Source: CALCMJ01 sp964475415
GTDB lineage: Bacteria > Bacteroidota > Bacteroidia > Chitinophagales > Saprospiraceae
Length of the DNA stretch: 22,193 nucleotides
Reading direction: 5' to 3'
Assembly: GCA_964475415.1 (NCBI GenBank)
Contig: CAYYWZ010000067.1
Span: forward strand, 1-22,193
Below are positions 16,423 through 22,193 of this stretch, piece after piece. The notes under the pieces are model-generated. The model worked only from the letters and a program-made list of their open reading frames with translations. It was not told the origin of the DNA and made no database searches. How positions within the stretch are numbered: position 1 is the stretch's first letter; each line of letters starts with the position of its first letter. The position numbers were made by a program, and so were the translations under genes.

Positions 16423-17409
16423 ATGGTTAAAAGAAGAAAATTTATAAAAAGCACAGGATATTTATCCCTAGGAATTTTGGCTGGAACGAGCTTGGTAAAC
16501 AGTTCTTGTAATTCGAACAATACGAAAAACCAACAACAAGAGCAGGAGCCAAGTAATTCCAGCCCTCTTTGGTTTAAAATGTCCTTGGCGCAATGGTCTC
16601 TTAATAAAGCATTGTTTGCTAAAGAATTAGATCATTTAGATTTTGCTAAGAAAACGCGATCTTATGGTCTGGATGGCGTAGAGTATGTCAATCAATTTTT
16701 TGCTGATAAGGCGCAGGACATGGCCTATCTTAAGGAAATGAATACTCGAGCTAATGGAGAAGGAATAGAACAACTTATGATCATGGTAGATAATGAAGGC
16801 GATGTCGCGTCTCCTGAGAAAGCTACTAGGACAGATGCTATAGATAATCACAAAAAGTGGGTAGAAGCAGCGAAGTTTTTAGGTTGCCACAGTGTGAGGA
16901 TCAATCTTTTTGGTGAGATGCGAGATACACCTAAGTGGATAGACTATGCTACGGATGGAATGGGAAGACTATCTGAATTTGCAAAGCAAGATAATATCAA
17001 CATTATTGTAGAAAACCATGGCTGGATATCTTCTAATGCTGAAGCCGTTGTCCAAGTTATGAAGAATATAGATATGCCTAATTGTGGTACTTTACCTGAT
17101 TTTGGAAACTTCTGTCTCAGTAGAGAAGGAGGAGAAAAATGGGGTGCAAAATGTCTAGAAGAATATGATCGCTATAAGGGCGTAGAAGAACTTATGCCCT
17201 ATGCTAAAGCGGTAAGTGCAAAGTCTCATGACTTCGATTCAGATGGAAACGAAACAAAAACTGATTACGCAAAGATGCTTAAGATTGTCAAGTCTCATGG
17301 CTACGATGGATATATAGGTGTAGAGTACGAAGGCGAAAATCTATCAGCTGATGAAGGTATAATGGCGACTAAGAAATTACTAGAGCGAGTAGGGAACTCT
17401 ATGTCCTAG
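16423..17409 (+). CDS. TIM-barrel sugar isomerase/epimerase-like Tat lipoprotein
   Basis: A 328-residue protein of the sugar-phosphate isomerase/epimerase (AP_endonuc_2-like TIM barrel) group. The N-terminus is a strong twin-arginine signal (KRRKFIK, R4/R5) with a lipobox-like NSSC (C29) and a low-complexity NNTKNQQQEQEPSN spacer. Barrel strands carry likely metal ligands: GLDGVEYVNQ, IIVENHGW, GTLPDFGNF, AKSHDFDSDG and YIGVEYEGENLS. Export makes a phosphorylated cytosolic substrate unlikely. Members beside GMC dehydrogenases are proposed to act on keto-glycosides or keto-sugars, and that is my inference here. The ATG is 12 bp after the subunit-3 stop, behind a run of ten A residues. It is only distantly similar to the first TIM-barrel protein of the cluster, so the pair does not look like a recent duplication. 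Confidence 0.85.
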   Translation: MVKRRKFIKSTGYLSLGILAGTSLVNSSCNSNNTKNQQQEQEPSNSSPLWFKMSLAQWSLNKALFAKELDHLDFAKKTRSYGLDGVEYVNQFFADKAQDMAYLKEMNTRANGEGIEQLMIMVDNEGDVASPEKATRTDAIDNHKKWVEAAKFLGCHSVRINLFGEMRDTPKWIDYATDGMGRLSEFAKQDNINIIVENHGWISSNAEAVVQVMKNIDMPNCGTLPDFGNFCLSREGGEKWGAKCLEEYDRYKGVEELMPYAKAVSAKSHDFDSDGNETKTDYAKMLKIVKSHGYDGYIGVEYEGENLSADEGIMATKKLLERVGNSMS

Positions 17410-17434
17410 ACCTCTTACTAGAGGTATATTTTTT
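17410..17434 (+). terminator. Intrinsic terminator of the sugar-oxidation cluster
   Basis: A perfect 6-bp stem ACCTCT/AGAGGT with the loop TACT (17410-17425) starts directly after the stop codon and is followed by ATATTTTTT. It has a T-tract for plus-strand transcription only, so it does not serve the convergent HAD gene. Confidence 0.75.
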
Positions 17435-17446
17435 ATCGCTTGTTAT

Positions 17447-18067
17447 CTAGGTGATTTCCAATTCCAAGATACTATTAAGATCATTCTTTAGTTTAGAAGC
17501 GCTACTGAAGTTAAAGGCATGTATACCTACTCCTCTTGCACCACTTACGTTTTCTTTATTATCATCTATAAAGATACACTCTTCCGGAATTAGCTTGTAT
17601 TTTTCCATCATTAGATGATAAATAGCTGGATCTGGCTTGATAAGTTTTTCTTCTCCAGAAACTAATATTCCTTCGAACCATGAAAGAAAATCAAATCTAT
17701 CTAGCGCAACAGGGAAGGTCTCATAAGACCAATTAGTGAGCGCATAAATCTTGTAGTTCTTATGCTCAGAAAAATACTTAAGAATGGCAACCGTTTCTTC
17801 TATAGCTTCACCTAACATATCTTCCCATCGTGCATAGAATAATCTTATTTCTTTCTCCCATTCTGGGTGTTCTTTGACCTTTATTTCTGTTCCTTCTGCT
17901 AAGGTTCTACCAGCATCTTGCTGTATGTTCCATTCGGAGATACAGATGTTCTCTAGAAACCAATCTACCTTTTCTTCAGTCTCAAAAACTTCTCTATATA
18001 CGTATTTAGGATTCCAATCGATGAGTACTCCACCTAGATCAAAAATTATGTTTTTTATATTTTTCAT
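17447..18067 (-). CDS. HAD-superfamily hydrolase (YihX/dehalogenase-like)
   Basis: A 206-residue cytoplasmic haloacid-dehalogenase-superfamily protein, probably a small-molecule or nucleotide phosphatase. Motif I is FDLGGVLID with nucleophile D10; the usual second Asp is Gly, as in YihX-type and 2-haloacid dehalogenase-type members. Motif II is ALTNWS (T111), motif III is LIKPDP (K144) and motif IV is FIDDNKEN (D168/D169). A helical cap lies at about 15-85. It is the last gene of the ligD-ku-EEP operon, 34 bp after the EEP stop. This position raises a role in processing DNA ends or nucleotides, but HAD enzymes are often unrelated passengers, and its substrate cannot be assigned. Confidence 0.85.
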   Translation of the reverse strand: MKNIKNIIFDLGGVLIDWNPKYVYREVFETEEKVDWFLENICISEWNIQQDAGRTLAEGTEIKVKEHPEWEKEIRLFYARWEDMLGEAIEETVAILKYFSEHKNYKIYALTNWSYETFPVALDRFDFLSWFEGILVSGEEKLIKPDPAIYHLMMEKYKLIPEECIFIDDNKENVSGARGVGIHAFNFSSASKLKNDLNSILELEIT

Positions 18068-18101
18068 AGTATTGGCTTTTATTGTAATATTTCCTGTTAA
18101 A

Positions 18102-18791
18102 TTATCCTAACTCCATAAACATAGGAGCATGATCTGATAGTTTTTCTTCTCTAGCCTTATGATCATAATAACAATTCGACAAGATAGGTTCTAGACTTGG
18201 ATGGATATAGTAGTGATCATAGCGATAACCATTACCTTGATGACTATACCAGCTATACTCTTTTACAGCTCCATTTTTTTTCCTGAAAGCATCTATGTAG
18301 TTGTGTTGGGTTTCTAGTTTTTCTAATTCATCTGTATACCAGAAGGAATTTCCTTTTTGATCGATATAGTTTTTACCAGTATTATAATCTCCTGTTATTA
18401 TAGAAGGCGTTTCTCCTAAGTTTTCTAAGAAGAAGTCAAACAGAATATGTTTCTTTTTGTGAGGAAGATAGACACCGTATATGTCGAAAGCATCGAAACT
18501 TCCTTTTACTACACAATGATCATATTTAGGATCTATTTTATGGAATAAGGTCGAAGAAAATTTGTGCTTACTTGCTAAAAGTACACCATTATCTCCCGAC
18601 GGGGCGTGGCTGGATGCTTGGTGTAAGTATCCAGCTCTTAGAAGAGCAGTTCTTATCTTGATGCCATTATCATTATGTTTGTATTCATTGAGTACGATAA
18701 TTTCGGCATGGCTATTCAGCAAGTAAGATATTATTTTGAGGGTTCTAGAACCTCCTCCTTGTTGTATATTCCATGATACAATTTTAAGCAT
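18102..18791 (-). CDS. Endonuclease/exonuclease/phosphatase (EEP) family protein in the NHEJ operon
   Basis: A 229-residue EEP-fold enzyme related to exonuclease III/DNase I-type phosphodiesterases. Metal and catalytic residues are visible in the canonical order: WNIQQGG (N8), VLNEYK (E36), ITGDYNTG (D135, N137), RYDHYYI (D192) and LSDHAP (D220, H221). It is short for an AP endonuclease and has no signal peptide, so it acts in the cytoplasm. It starts 14 bp after the ku stop and so is almost certainly co-transcribed with ligD and ku. An end-cleaning or abasic-site role in end joining is a reasonable inference; a nuclease is more likely than a phospholipid or inositol phosphatase given this context. 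The initiating ATG starts the first strand directly (MLKIVSWN). Confidence 0.87.
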   Translation of the reverse strand: MLKIVSWNIQQGGGSRTLKIISYLLNSHAEIIVLNEYKHNDNGIKIRTALLRAGYLHQASSHAPSGDNGVLLASKHKFSSTLFHKIDPKYDHCVVKGSFDAFDIYGVYLPHKKKHILFDFFLENLGETPSIITGDYNTGKNYIDQKGNSFWYTDELEKLETQHNYIDAFRKKNGAVKEYSWYSHQGNGYRYDHYYIHPSLEPILSNCYYDHKAREEKLSDHAPMFMELG

Positions 18792-18805
18792 ATTAAGATT
18801 CTATT

Positions 18806-19597
18806 CTACGCTCCTTTTTTGAGTTCCTTAGCCTGTTCTATACTCTGTTTTAGAGCAGACATAATATCTACTACAGGTTTATCTTCTACATCATCTACTA
18901 TGCTGATAATCTCTTTCCCATTAACCTTATCTTGTACAAGTTCTAGCAAAGCATCTTTGTATCTATCATCAAAATTAACTTTGTCGAAACTTGTTTCCAA
19001 AGATGCAACTAATGTTTCTGCTAGTTTAAGTTGAGCCTCATCTATATCTTCTTCGACAATGTCAGGAACATTTTTTATATCTCTGATCTCATCAGGGTAT
19101 CTCAGTTTATACATGATAAGAGCATTTTCATGTGCCTTGATGAGTACGACATCTTCTCTGTCTCTAAGGATAATCCTTCCTATCCCTGCCTTGCCAGTTT
19201 TCTTAAGTGTTTTTGTAAAGAGATTAAAAGTTTTAGAAGCGACTTCACCATTTGGTCCTATAAAGTAGACCGCCTCATATCGACTAGGGTGGACTTCTGC
19301 TATATCTACAAACGCTTCTATGTCGATAACTCTTGTACTCTTAAGTTTGATGCTTTCTAGTTCTGACTTTTCTATGATTACGTATTGATCGGGTTCGTAT
19401 TCGTAACCTTTTACAATATCCGCATGAGGTACTTTCTTATTACAAGATCGACACACCTTATCGTATCCTACACGACCGTTATCTTCATTATGTAATTGCT
19501 TGAAGCTTATGTCATTTTTTCGCTCTACTGCATTGAATATCTGAATAGGGATTGTTACGAGAGAAAATCTGATGTGACCTTTCCACATGGATCTCAT
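18806..19597 (-). CDS. ku: Ku protein, DNA end-binding NHEJ factor
   Basis: A 263-residue bacterial Ku, which forms a homodimeric ring on double-strand-break ends and recruits LigD. The core family signature is present: MWKGHIRFSLVTIPIQIF at the N-terminus, VCRSCNKKV, GYEYEPDQYVIIEKSELE, IDIEAFVDIAEVHPSRYE, YFIGPNGEVASKTFNLF and GKAGIGRIILRDREDVVLI. After the core comes a helical segment and a lysine-rich tail (KELKKGA), short compared with the long basic extensions of some actinobacterial Ku proteins. The ATG at 19597 adds three residues before the usual MWKG; the internal ATG four codons in is an alternative. It starts 19 bp after the ligD stop. Confidence 0.96.
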   Translation of the reverse strand: MRSMWKGHIRFSLVTIPIQIFNAVERKNDISFKQLHNEDNGRVGYDKVCRSCNKKVPHADIVKGYEYEPDQYVIIEKSELESIKLKSTRVIDIEAFVDIAEVHPSRYEAVYFIGPNGEVASKTFNLFTKTLKKTGKAGIGRIILRDREDVVLIKAHENALIMYKLRYPDEIRDIKNVPDIVEEDIDEAQLKLAETLVASLETSFDKVNFDDRYKDALLELVQDKVNGKEIISIVDDVEDKPVVDIMSALKQSIEQAKELKKGA

Positions 19598-19616
19598 AAT
19601 AGTAGTATTTTAATAT

Positions 19617-21917
19617 TTAATTTAAGTCGTCTCTCATTTTTTTGAAGACGGGTTCTCTGTATGTACCATTGTTAGTAAGTGATGCATATTCTATCTCACA
19701 ATGTAGAACTGGTTCTAGCCAGGTCGTATCTTTCTCACTTTCTATCTTGTCTTGTACAATTTTCGTGCCTTGAGGTGTGTTTAGGAACCTTTTGAGCAAG
19801 ATTTTCATCTTTTCTACATTATAACCTGTTCCTACTTTACCCATATATTTCATCTTACCTGCTTCCAACTTACCGAGATGTATAGCCCCGAATAAGGCTG
19901 ATCGGTCTCCCTGTCCCTTAGTGTAGCCTAGTATAATACAATCATCTGTTGTTCTAAACTTTATTTTCAACCAAGCCCTGCTTCTCTGTCCTGGAAAATA
20001 AGCATGGTCTATATCTTTAGCCATTATACCTTCTAGATCCATTTTTTTTGCAGCTTCATATAGATCTTTACCATTGGGGATGTCTTCACTATATCTATAA
20101 TGTCCTCCGTTTTTTATCACGGAACGCAGCCATGCTTTTCTCTTTTTAAGAGGCAGCTTCGTAATATCTTTTCCATCTAAAGACAAACAATCAAATACAT
20201 AGCAGTATACAGGGGAGCTCTTAGATCTTTGTAATATTTTGTCTTTACCCTGAGTATGCATTCTACTGATTACCTGACTAAATACGGGTCTGCCTTGCTC
20301 ATCCATAGAAACGATCTCACAATCAAATATTCCAGATTCCATCTCGAAGGATTTATGGATATCTTGTAATTCTGGAAACGAATAACTAATATCTCTTCCA
20401 CTCCTAGATTTGATGACTACCTTTTCGTTCTCTATAGCTATGATGGCCCTTATACCGTCCCACTTTATTTCATAGCTATATTTTTTGCCAGTAGGAACTG
20501 TCTTACTTACATCCGCAAGCATAGGTTCAGGTATATGCTCCATAATGCTTTCCGAGTCATCTATCCTTTCTGTAAGCCATTGTGCATCTCTTGTCCTATA
20601 TATGTGGTAGGCTCTAGTTCTTGTTGCAGACCTAAGTTCAAATTTTATTTTTTTCTCTGTTTGTTCTATGACTTTGTAAGTTCCCGATTCATAGATCCAC
20701 ATTTTCCCAGCTCCATATTCACCTTTTGGGATAGTGCCTTCCCAGTCTAGATATTTGAGTGGATGATCTTCCGTTTGTATAGCCATTCTTTTGATACCTT
20801 TTTGCATCGGTAGTCCTTTAGGTATGGCCCATGACTTTAGCACGTTATCCATTTCTAATCTGAGGTCATAATGTAGATTGCTTGCATCATGTAGTTGTAT
20901 TACATAACGGTCGTTATTTCCTTTTGCATTTGTAAATGCAGGTTCATCTGTCTTAGAGAAATCTCTTTTCTGTATATAGCTTGATAGTTTTTTCTCTAAT
21001 TCTGGATCTGGCTCTTCAGGAACAGCTTCAATGTTATGAAGTGGTGCACCTGCTGTTTTCCATTTTGACCAAGCCTTTATGGATTCTTCGATGTATTCCT
21101 TGTAGTTACGAATAGTAAAATGTTGAGAGTCTTCTATCTCATCTAATTTTTCCCAACTGAGTGGCATAGAAATCGGTGCACCTGGTTTTCCTCGTAAGCT
21201 ATATGCTCCGACGGTAGTCTGAGCTTTGTGATTTCTATATATATCTATAAGTGTTTTTTTATTTCTTTTATCCTTAGCAAGGTGTAAGGTGCAGTTTTCT
21301 GGATATTTCTTCACAAACTGTTTGGCGAGGGTTTTTACACTTTCGACCATCTCTTCATGTGTGTATTCTTTCTTTATGGGAACAAGTATATGTAGTCCCT
21401 TGCTGCCAGAAGTCTTTACGAATGGCACATATTTTTTTTCTTGTAAAAAATCTTTTAGATCAAAGGCTATTTTCTTCAGTCCTAGGAAATCAGTATCCTC
21501 AGGCGGATCAAGATCAAAAACAAAATAGTCAGGTTGCTCTAGAGTATCTATGGTCATCTGCATAGGATGAATCTCTAAGGCAGATAGATTTGCTAGCCAA
21601 GCTACAGCAGCTTTGTTTTGTATATATACATAGTTTATAGGTTCCTTACTGTGTTCTATTTTTATAGAAGGAATCCATTCTGGTGTCCATGCTGGCTTTT
21701 CTTTAGCATAGAATCTTTCTTTGTCTATACCATCAGGATATCTAATTAAGCTTAATGGCCTATCAGCAATATGTATCAAAAACTGCTCTGCTATATCTAA
21801 ATAATACTGGATGATCTCCGCCTTTGTGATTTTATGGGCAGGGTAGATTACCTTGTTTAGATTGCTAAGTTTAATTTTCTGTCCTTCTATTTCTGTGTGA
21901 ACATACTTAGATGGCAT
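19617..21917 (-). CDS. ligD: DNA ligase D with Pol-PE-Lig order
   Basis: A 766-residue ATP-dependent multidomain ligase for NHEJ. Residues about 8-290 are the archaeo-eukaryotic primase-like polymerase domain, with metal residues D135/D137 in FDLDPPED, the KTSGSKGLH motif (H176) and DIYRNHKAQTTVGAYS. Residues about 318-455 are the 3'-phosphoesterase domain, with HDASNLHYDLRLE (H343, H349, D351) and TEDHP (H385). Residues about 465-766 are the ligase, with the lysine-adenylate motif EIKWDG (K485), RSGRD, FDCEIV, GIMAKD and WLKIKF followed by an OB domain. All three active sites look intact. The polymerase-first order is that of mycobacterial LigD and differs from the phosphoesterase-ligase-polymerase order of Pseudomonas. 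It is the first gene of the ligD-ku-EEP-HAD operon. Confidence 0.96.
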   Translation of the reverse strand: MPSKYVHTEIEGQKIKLSNLNKVIYPAHKITKAEIIQYYLDIAEQFLIHIADRPLSLIRYPDGIDKERFYAKEKPAWTPEWIPSIKIEHSKEPINYVYIQNKAAVAWLANLSALEIHPMQMTIDTLEQPDYFVFDLDPPEDTDFLGLKKIAFDLKDFLQEKKYVPFVKTSGSKGLHILVPIKKEYTHEEMVESVKTLAKQFVKKYPENCTLHLAKDKRNKKTLIDIYRNHKAQTTVGAYSLRGKPGAPISMPLSWEKLDEIEDSQHFTIRNYKEYIEESIKAWSKWKTAGAPLHNIEAVPEEPDPELEKKLSSYIQKRDFSKTDEPAFTNAKGNNDRYVIQLHDASNLHYDLRLEMDNVLKSWAIPKGLPMQKGIKRMAIQTEDHPLKYLDWEGTIPKGEYGAGKMWIYESGTYKVIEQTEKKIKFELRSATRTRAYHIYRTRDAQWLTERIDDSESIMEHIPEPMLADVSKTVPTGKKYSYEIKWDGIRAIIAIENEKVVIKSRSGRDISYSFPELQDIHKSFEMESGIFDCEIVSMDEQGRPVFSQVISRMHTQGKDKILQRSKSSPVYCYVFDCLSLDGKDITKLPLKKRKAWLRSVIKNGGHYRYSEDIPNGKDLYEAAKKMDLEGIMAKDIDHAYFPGQRSRAWLKIKFRTTDDCIILGYTKGQGDRSALFGAIHLGKLEAGKMKYMGKVGTGYNVEKMKILLKRFLNTPQGTKIVQDKIESEKDTTWLEPVLHCEIEYASLTNNGTYREPVFKKMRDDLN

Positions 21918-21937
21918 ATAATAGATTTCTACTGCAA

Positions 21938-21944
21938 CAAAATA
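21938..21944 (-). promoter_or_regulatory. Putative -7 element for the ligD operon
   Basis: The minus strand reads GTTATTTTGTTG 20 bp before the ligD ATG, with the same TATTTTG core as before three other units in the window. A TTTGG lies on the minus strand near 21985-21990, farther upstream than the usual -33 spacing. Tentative. Confidence 0.3.
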
Positions 21945-21991
21945 ACATTAATTTCTTGTAGCTTCCGTTTTTGTAGATTTTAAAACCAAAT

Positions 21992-22008
21992 TTTTTCAAT
22001 TTGAAAAA
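21992..22008. promoter_or_regulatory. Perfect inverted repeat upstream of ligD
   Basis: TTTTTCAA-T-TTGAAAAA is an 8+8 bp perfect dyad with a single-base centre, 74 bp upstream of the ligD start and about 50 bp upstream of the putative -7 box. Its size fits a dimeric regulator's operator. No regulator gene is adjacent, and AT richness makes chance dyads likely. Confidence 0.3.
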
Positions 22009-22091
22009 TCTATTGTGAAGCCTGATTTTATATGTAAATAAAGAATTTAAAAACTACTATTTATATATACTATAGTTTTGTAAACAAAGAA

Positions 22092-22114
22092 AGCGGAAGA
22101 TTAAATCTACCGCT
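22092..22114 (-). terminator. Intrinsic terminator of the gene at the right edge
   Basis: A 23-base hairpin has AGCGG/CCGCT and AGATT/AATCT paired around one T-T mismatch (10 bp in total). On the minus strand it is followed by TTTCTTTGTTT. It lies 27 bp beyond a TAA at 22141-22143, as expected for the end of a minus-strand transcript entering from the right. Confidence 0.55.
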
Positions 22115-22140
22115 CATTCCGATTTGCGCTATTAGGTGTC

Positions 22141-22193
22141 TTAATTTCTAAGTGGCAACTCGTTAAGTTTTTGCTTTGGTCTTAACTTGGCAT
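22141..22193 (-). CDS. Possible C-terminal end of an unidentified protein (partial)
   Basis: One minus-strand frame is open from the window edge to a TAA at 22141-22143 and reads AKLRPKQKLNELPLRN. The basic tail and the terminator hairpin just downstream make this a likely gene end. With only 16 residues no product can be named, and the 5' part lies outside the window. Confidence 0.35.
   Translation of the reverse strand, partial: AKLRPKQKLNELPLRN

Noticed and set aside
13067..17409. The two TIM-barrel genes as a tandem duplication flanking an inserted GMC module
   Set aside because: Their sequences share only generic fold motifs; lengths and signature strands differ, so recent duplication is not supported.
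18819..19360. Plus-strand open frames opposite ku
   Set aside because: They are antisense shadows of a well-conserved Ku coding sequence and contain no recognisable domains.
22050..22079. AAAACTA ... TAGTTTT inverted repeat between the right-edge terminator and the ligD promoter region
   Set aside because: The arms are AT-rich, the loop is long and no gene or promoter is clearly tied to it; too weak to call.

Overview
The window looks like chromosomal DNA of an AT-rich member of the Bacteroidota, probably a Saprospira/Lewinella-like or related environmental lineage; the lineage is an inference from gene content. Supporting signs are a protein with a type IX secretion (T9SS) C-terminal sorting domain, a TonB-dependent receptor with a carboxypeptidase-regulatory N-domain followed by a DUF4249 lipoprotein, a propeller/Y_Y_Y/LytS-type kinase with a LytTR regulator, almost no Shine-Dalgarno sequences, and a perfect Bacteroidota -7 box (TATATTTG) upstream of the tRNA. 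No insertion sequence, phage, CRISPR array or integration site was seen.

Layout. (1) 1-111: tRNA-Pro(UGG) on the minus strand, followed by a small hairpin. (2) 201-5883: a secreted arylsulfotransferase-like protein (minus; TTG start) divergent from a sensor kinase and LytTR response-regulator pair (plus; GTG start, 11-nt overlap), ending in an intrinsic terminator that lies inside the next, convergent gene. (3) 5885-8739: a translationally coupled minus-strand pair, an exported M1-type metallopeptidase and a polytopic membrane protein; the signal peptide of the peptidase has no ATG/GTG/TTG start. (4) 8887-12823: a minus-strand group of a TonB-dependent receptor, a DUF4249 lipoprotein and a small lipoprotein. 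(5) 13067-17409: a plus-strand sugar-oxidation cluster of a Tat-type TIM-barrel isomerase lipoprotein, a GMC dehydrogenase with a likely Fe-S cysteine motif, a gluconate-2-dehydrogenase-subunit-3-like Tat partner and a second Tat-type TIM-barrel lipoprotein, closed by a clear terminator. (6) 17447-21917: a compact minus-strand operon ligD-ku-EEP nuclease/phosphatase-HAD phosphatase, which is bacterial non-homologous end joining (NHEJ) with two extra genes. (7) 21918-22193: regulatory sequence, plus the probable last codons and terminator of a further minus-strand gene.

How the genes may work together. The receptor and DUF4249 protein would import a ligand across the outer membrane. The GMC/subunit 3/TIM-barrel set would oxidise and rearrange a sugar or glycoside in the periplasm, by analogy with saccharide 3-dehydrogenase systems. 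The kinase/regulator pair probably controls cell-surface genes, possibly the divergent arylsulfotransferase-like gene. LigD and Ku repair double-strand breaks, and the co-transcribed EEP and HAD enzymes are candidates for cleaning DNA ends. The points most worth a second look are the apparent AUU start of the peptidase, the four-gene NHEJ operon, and the sugar-oxidation cluster, which lacks an obvious electron acceptor.
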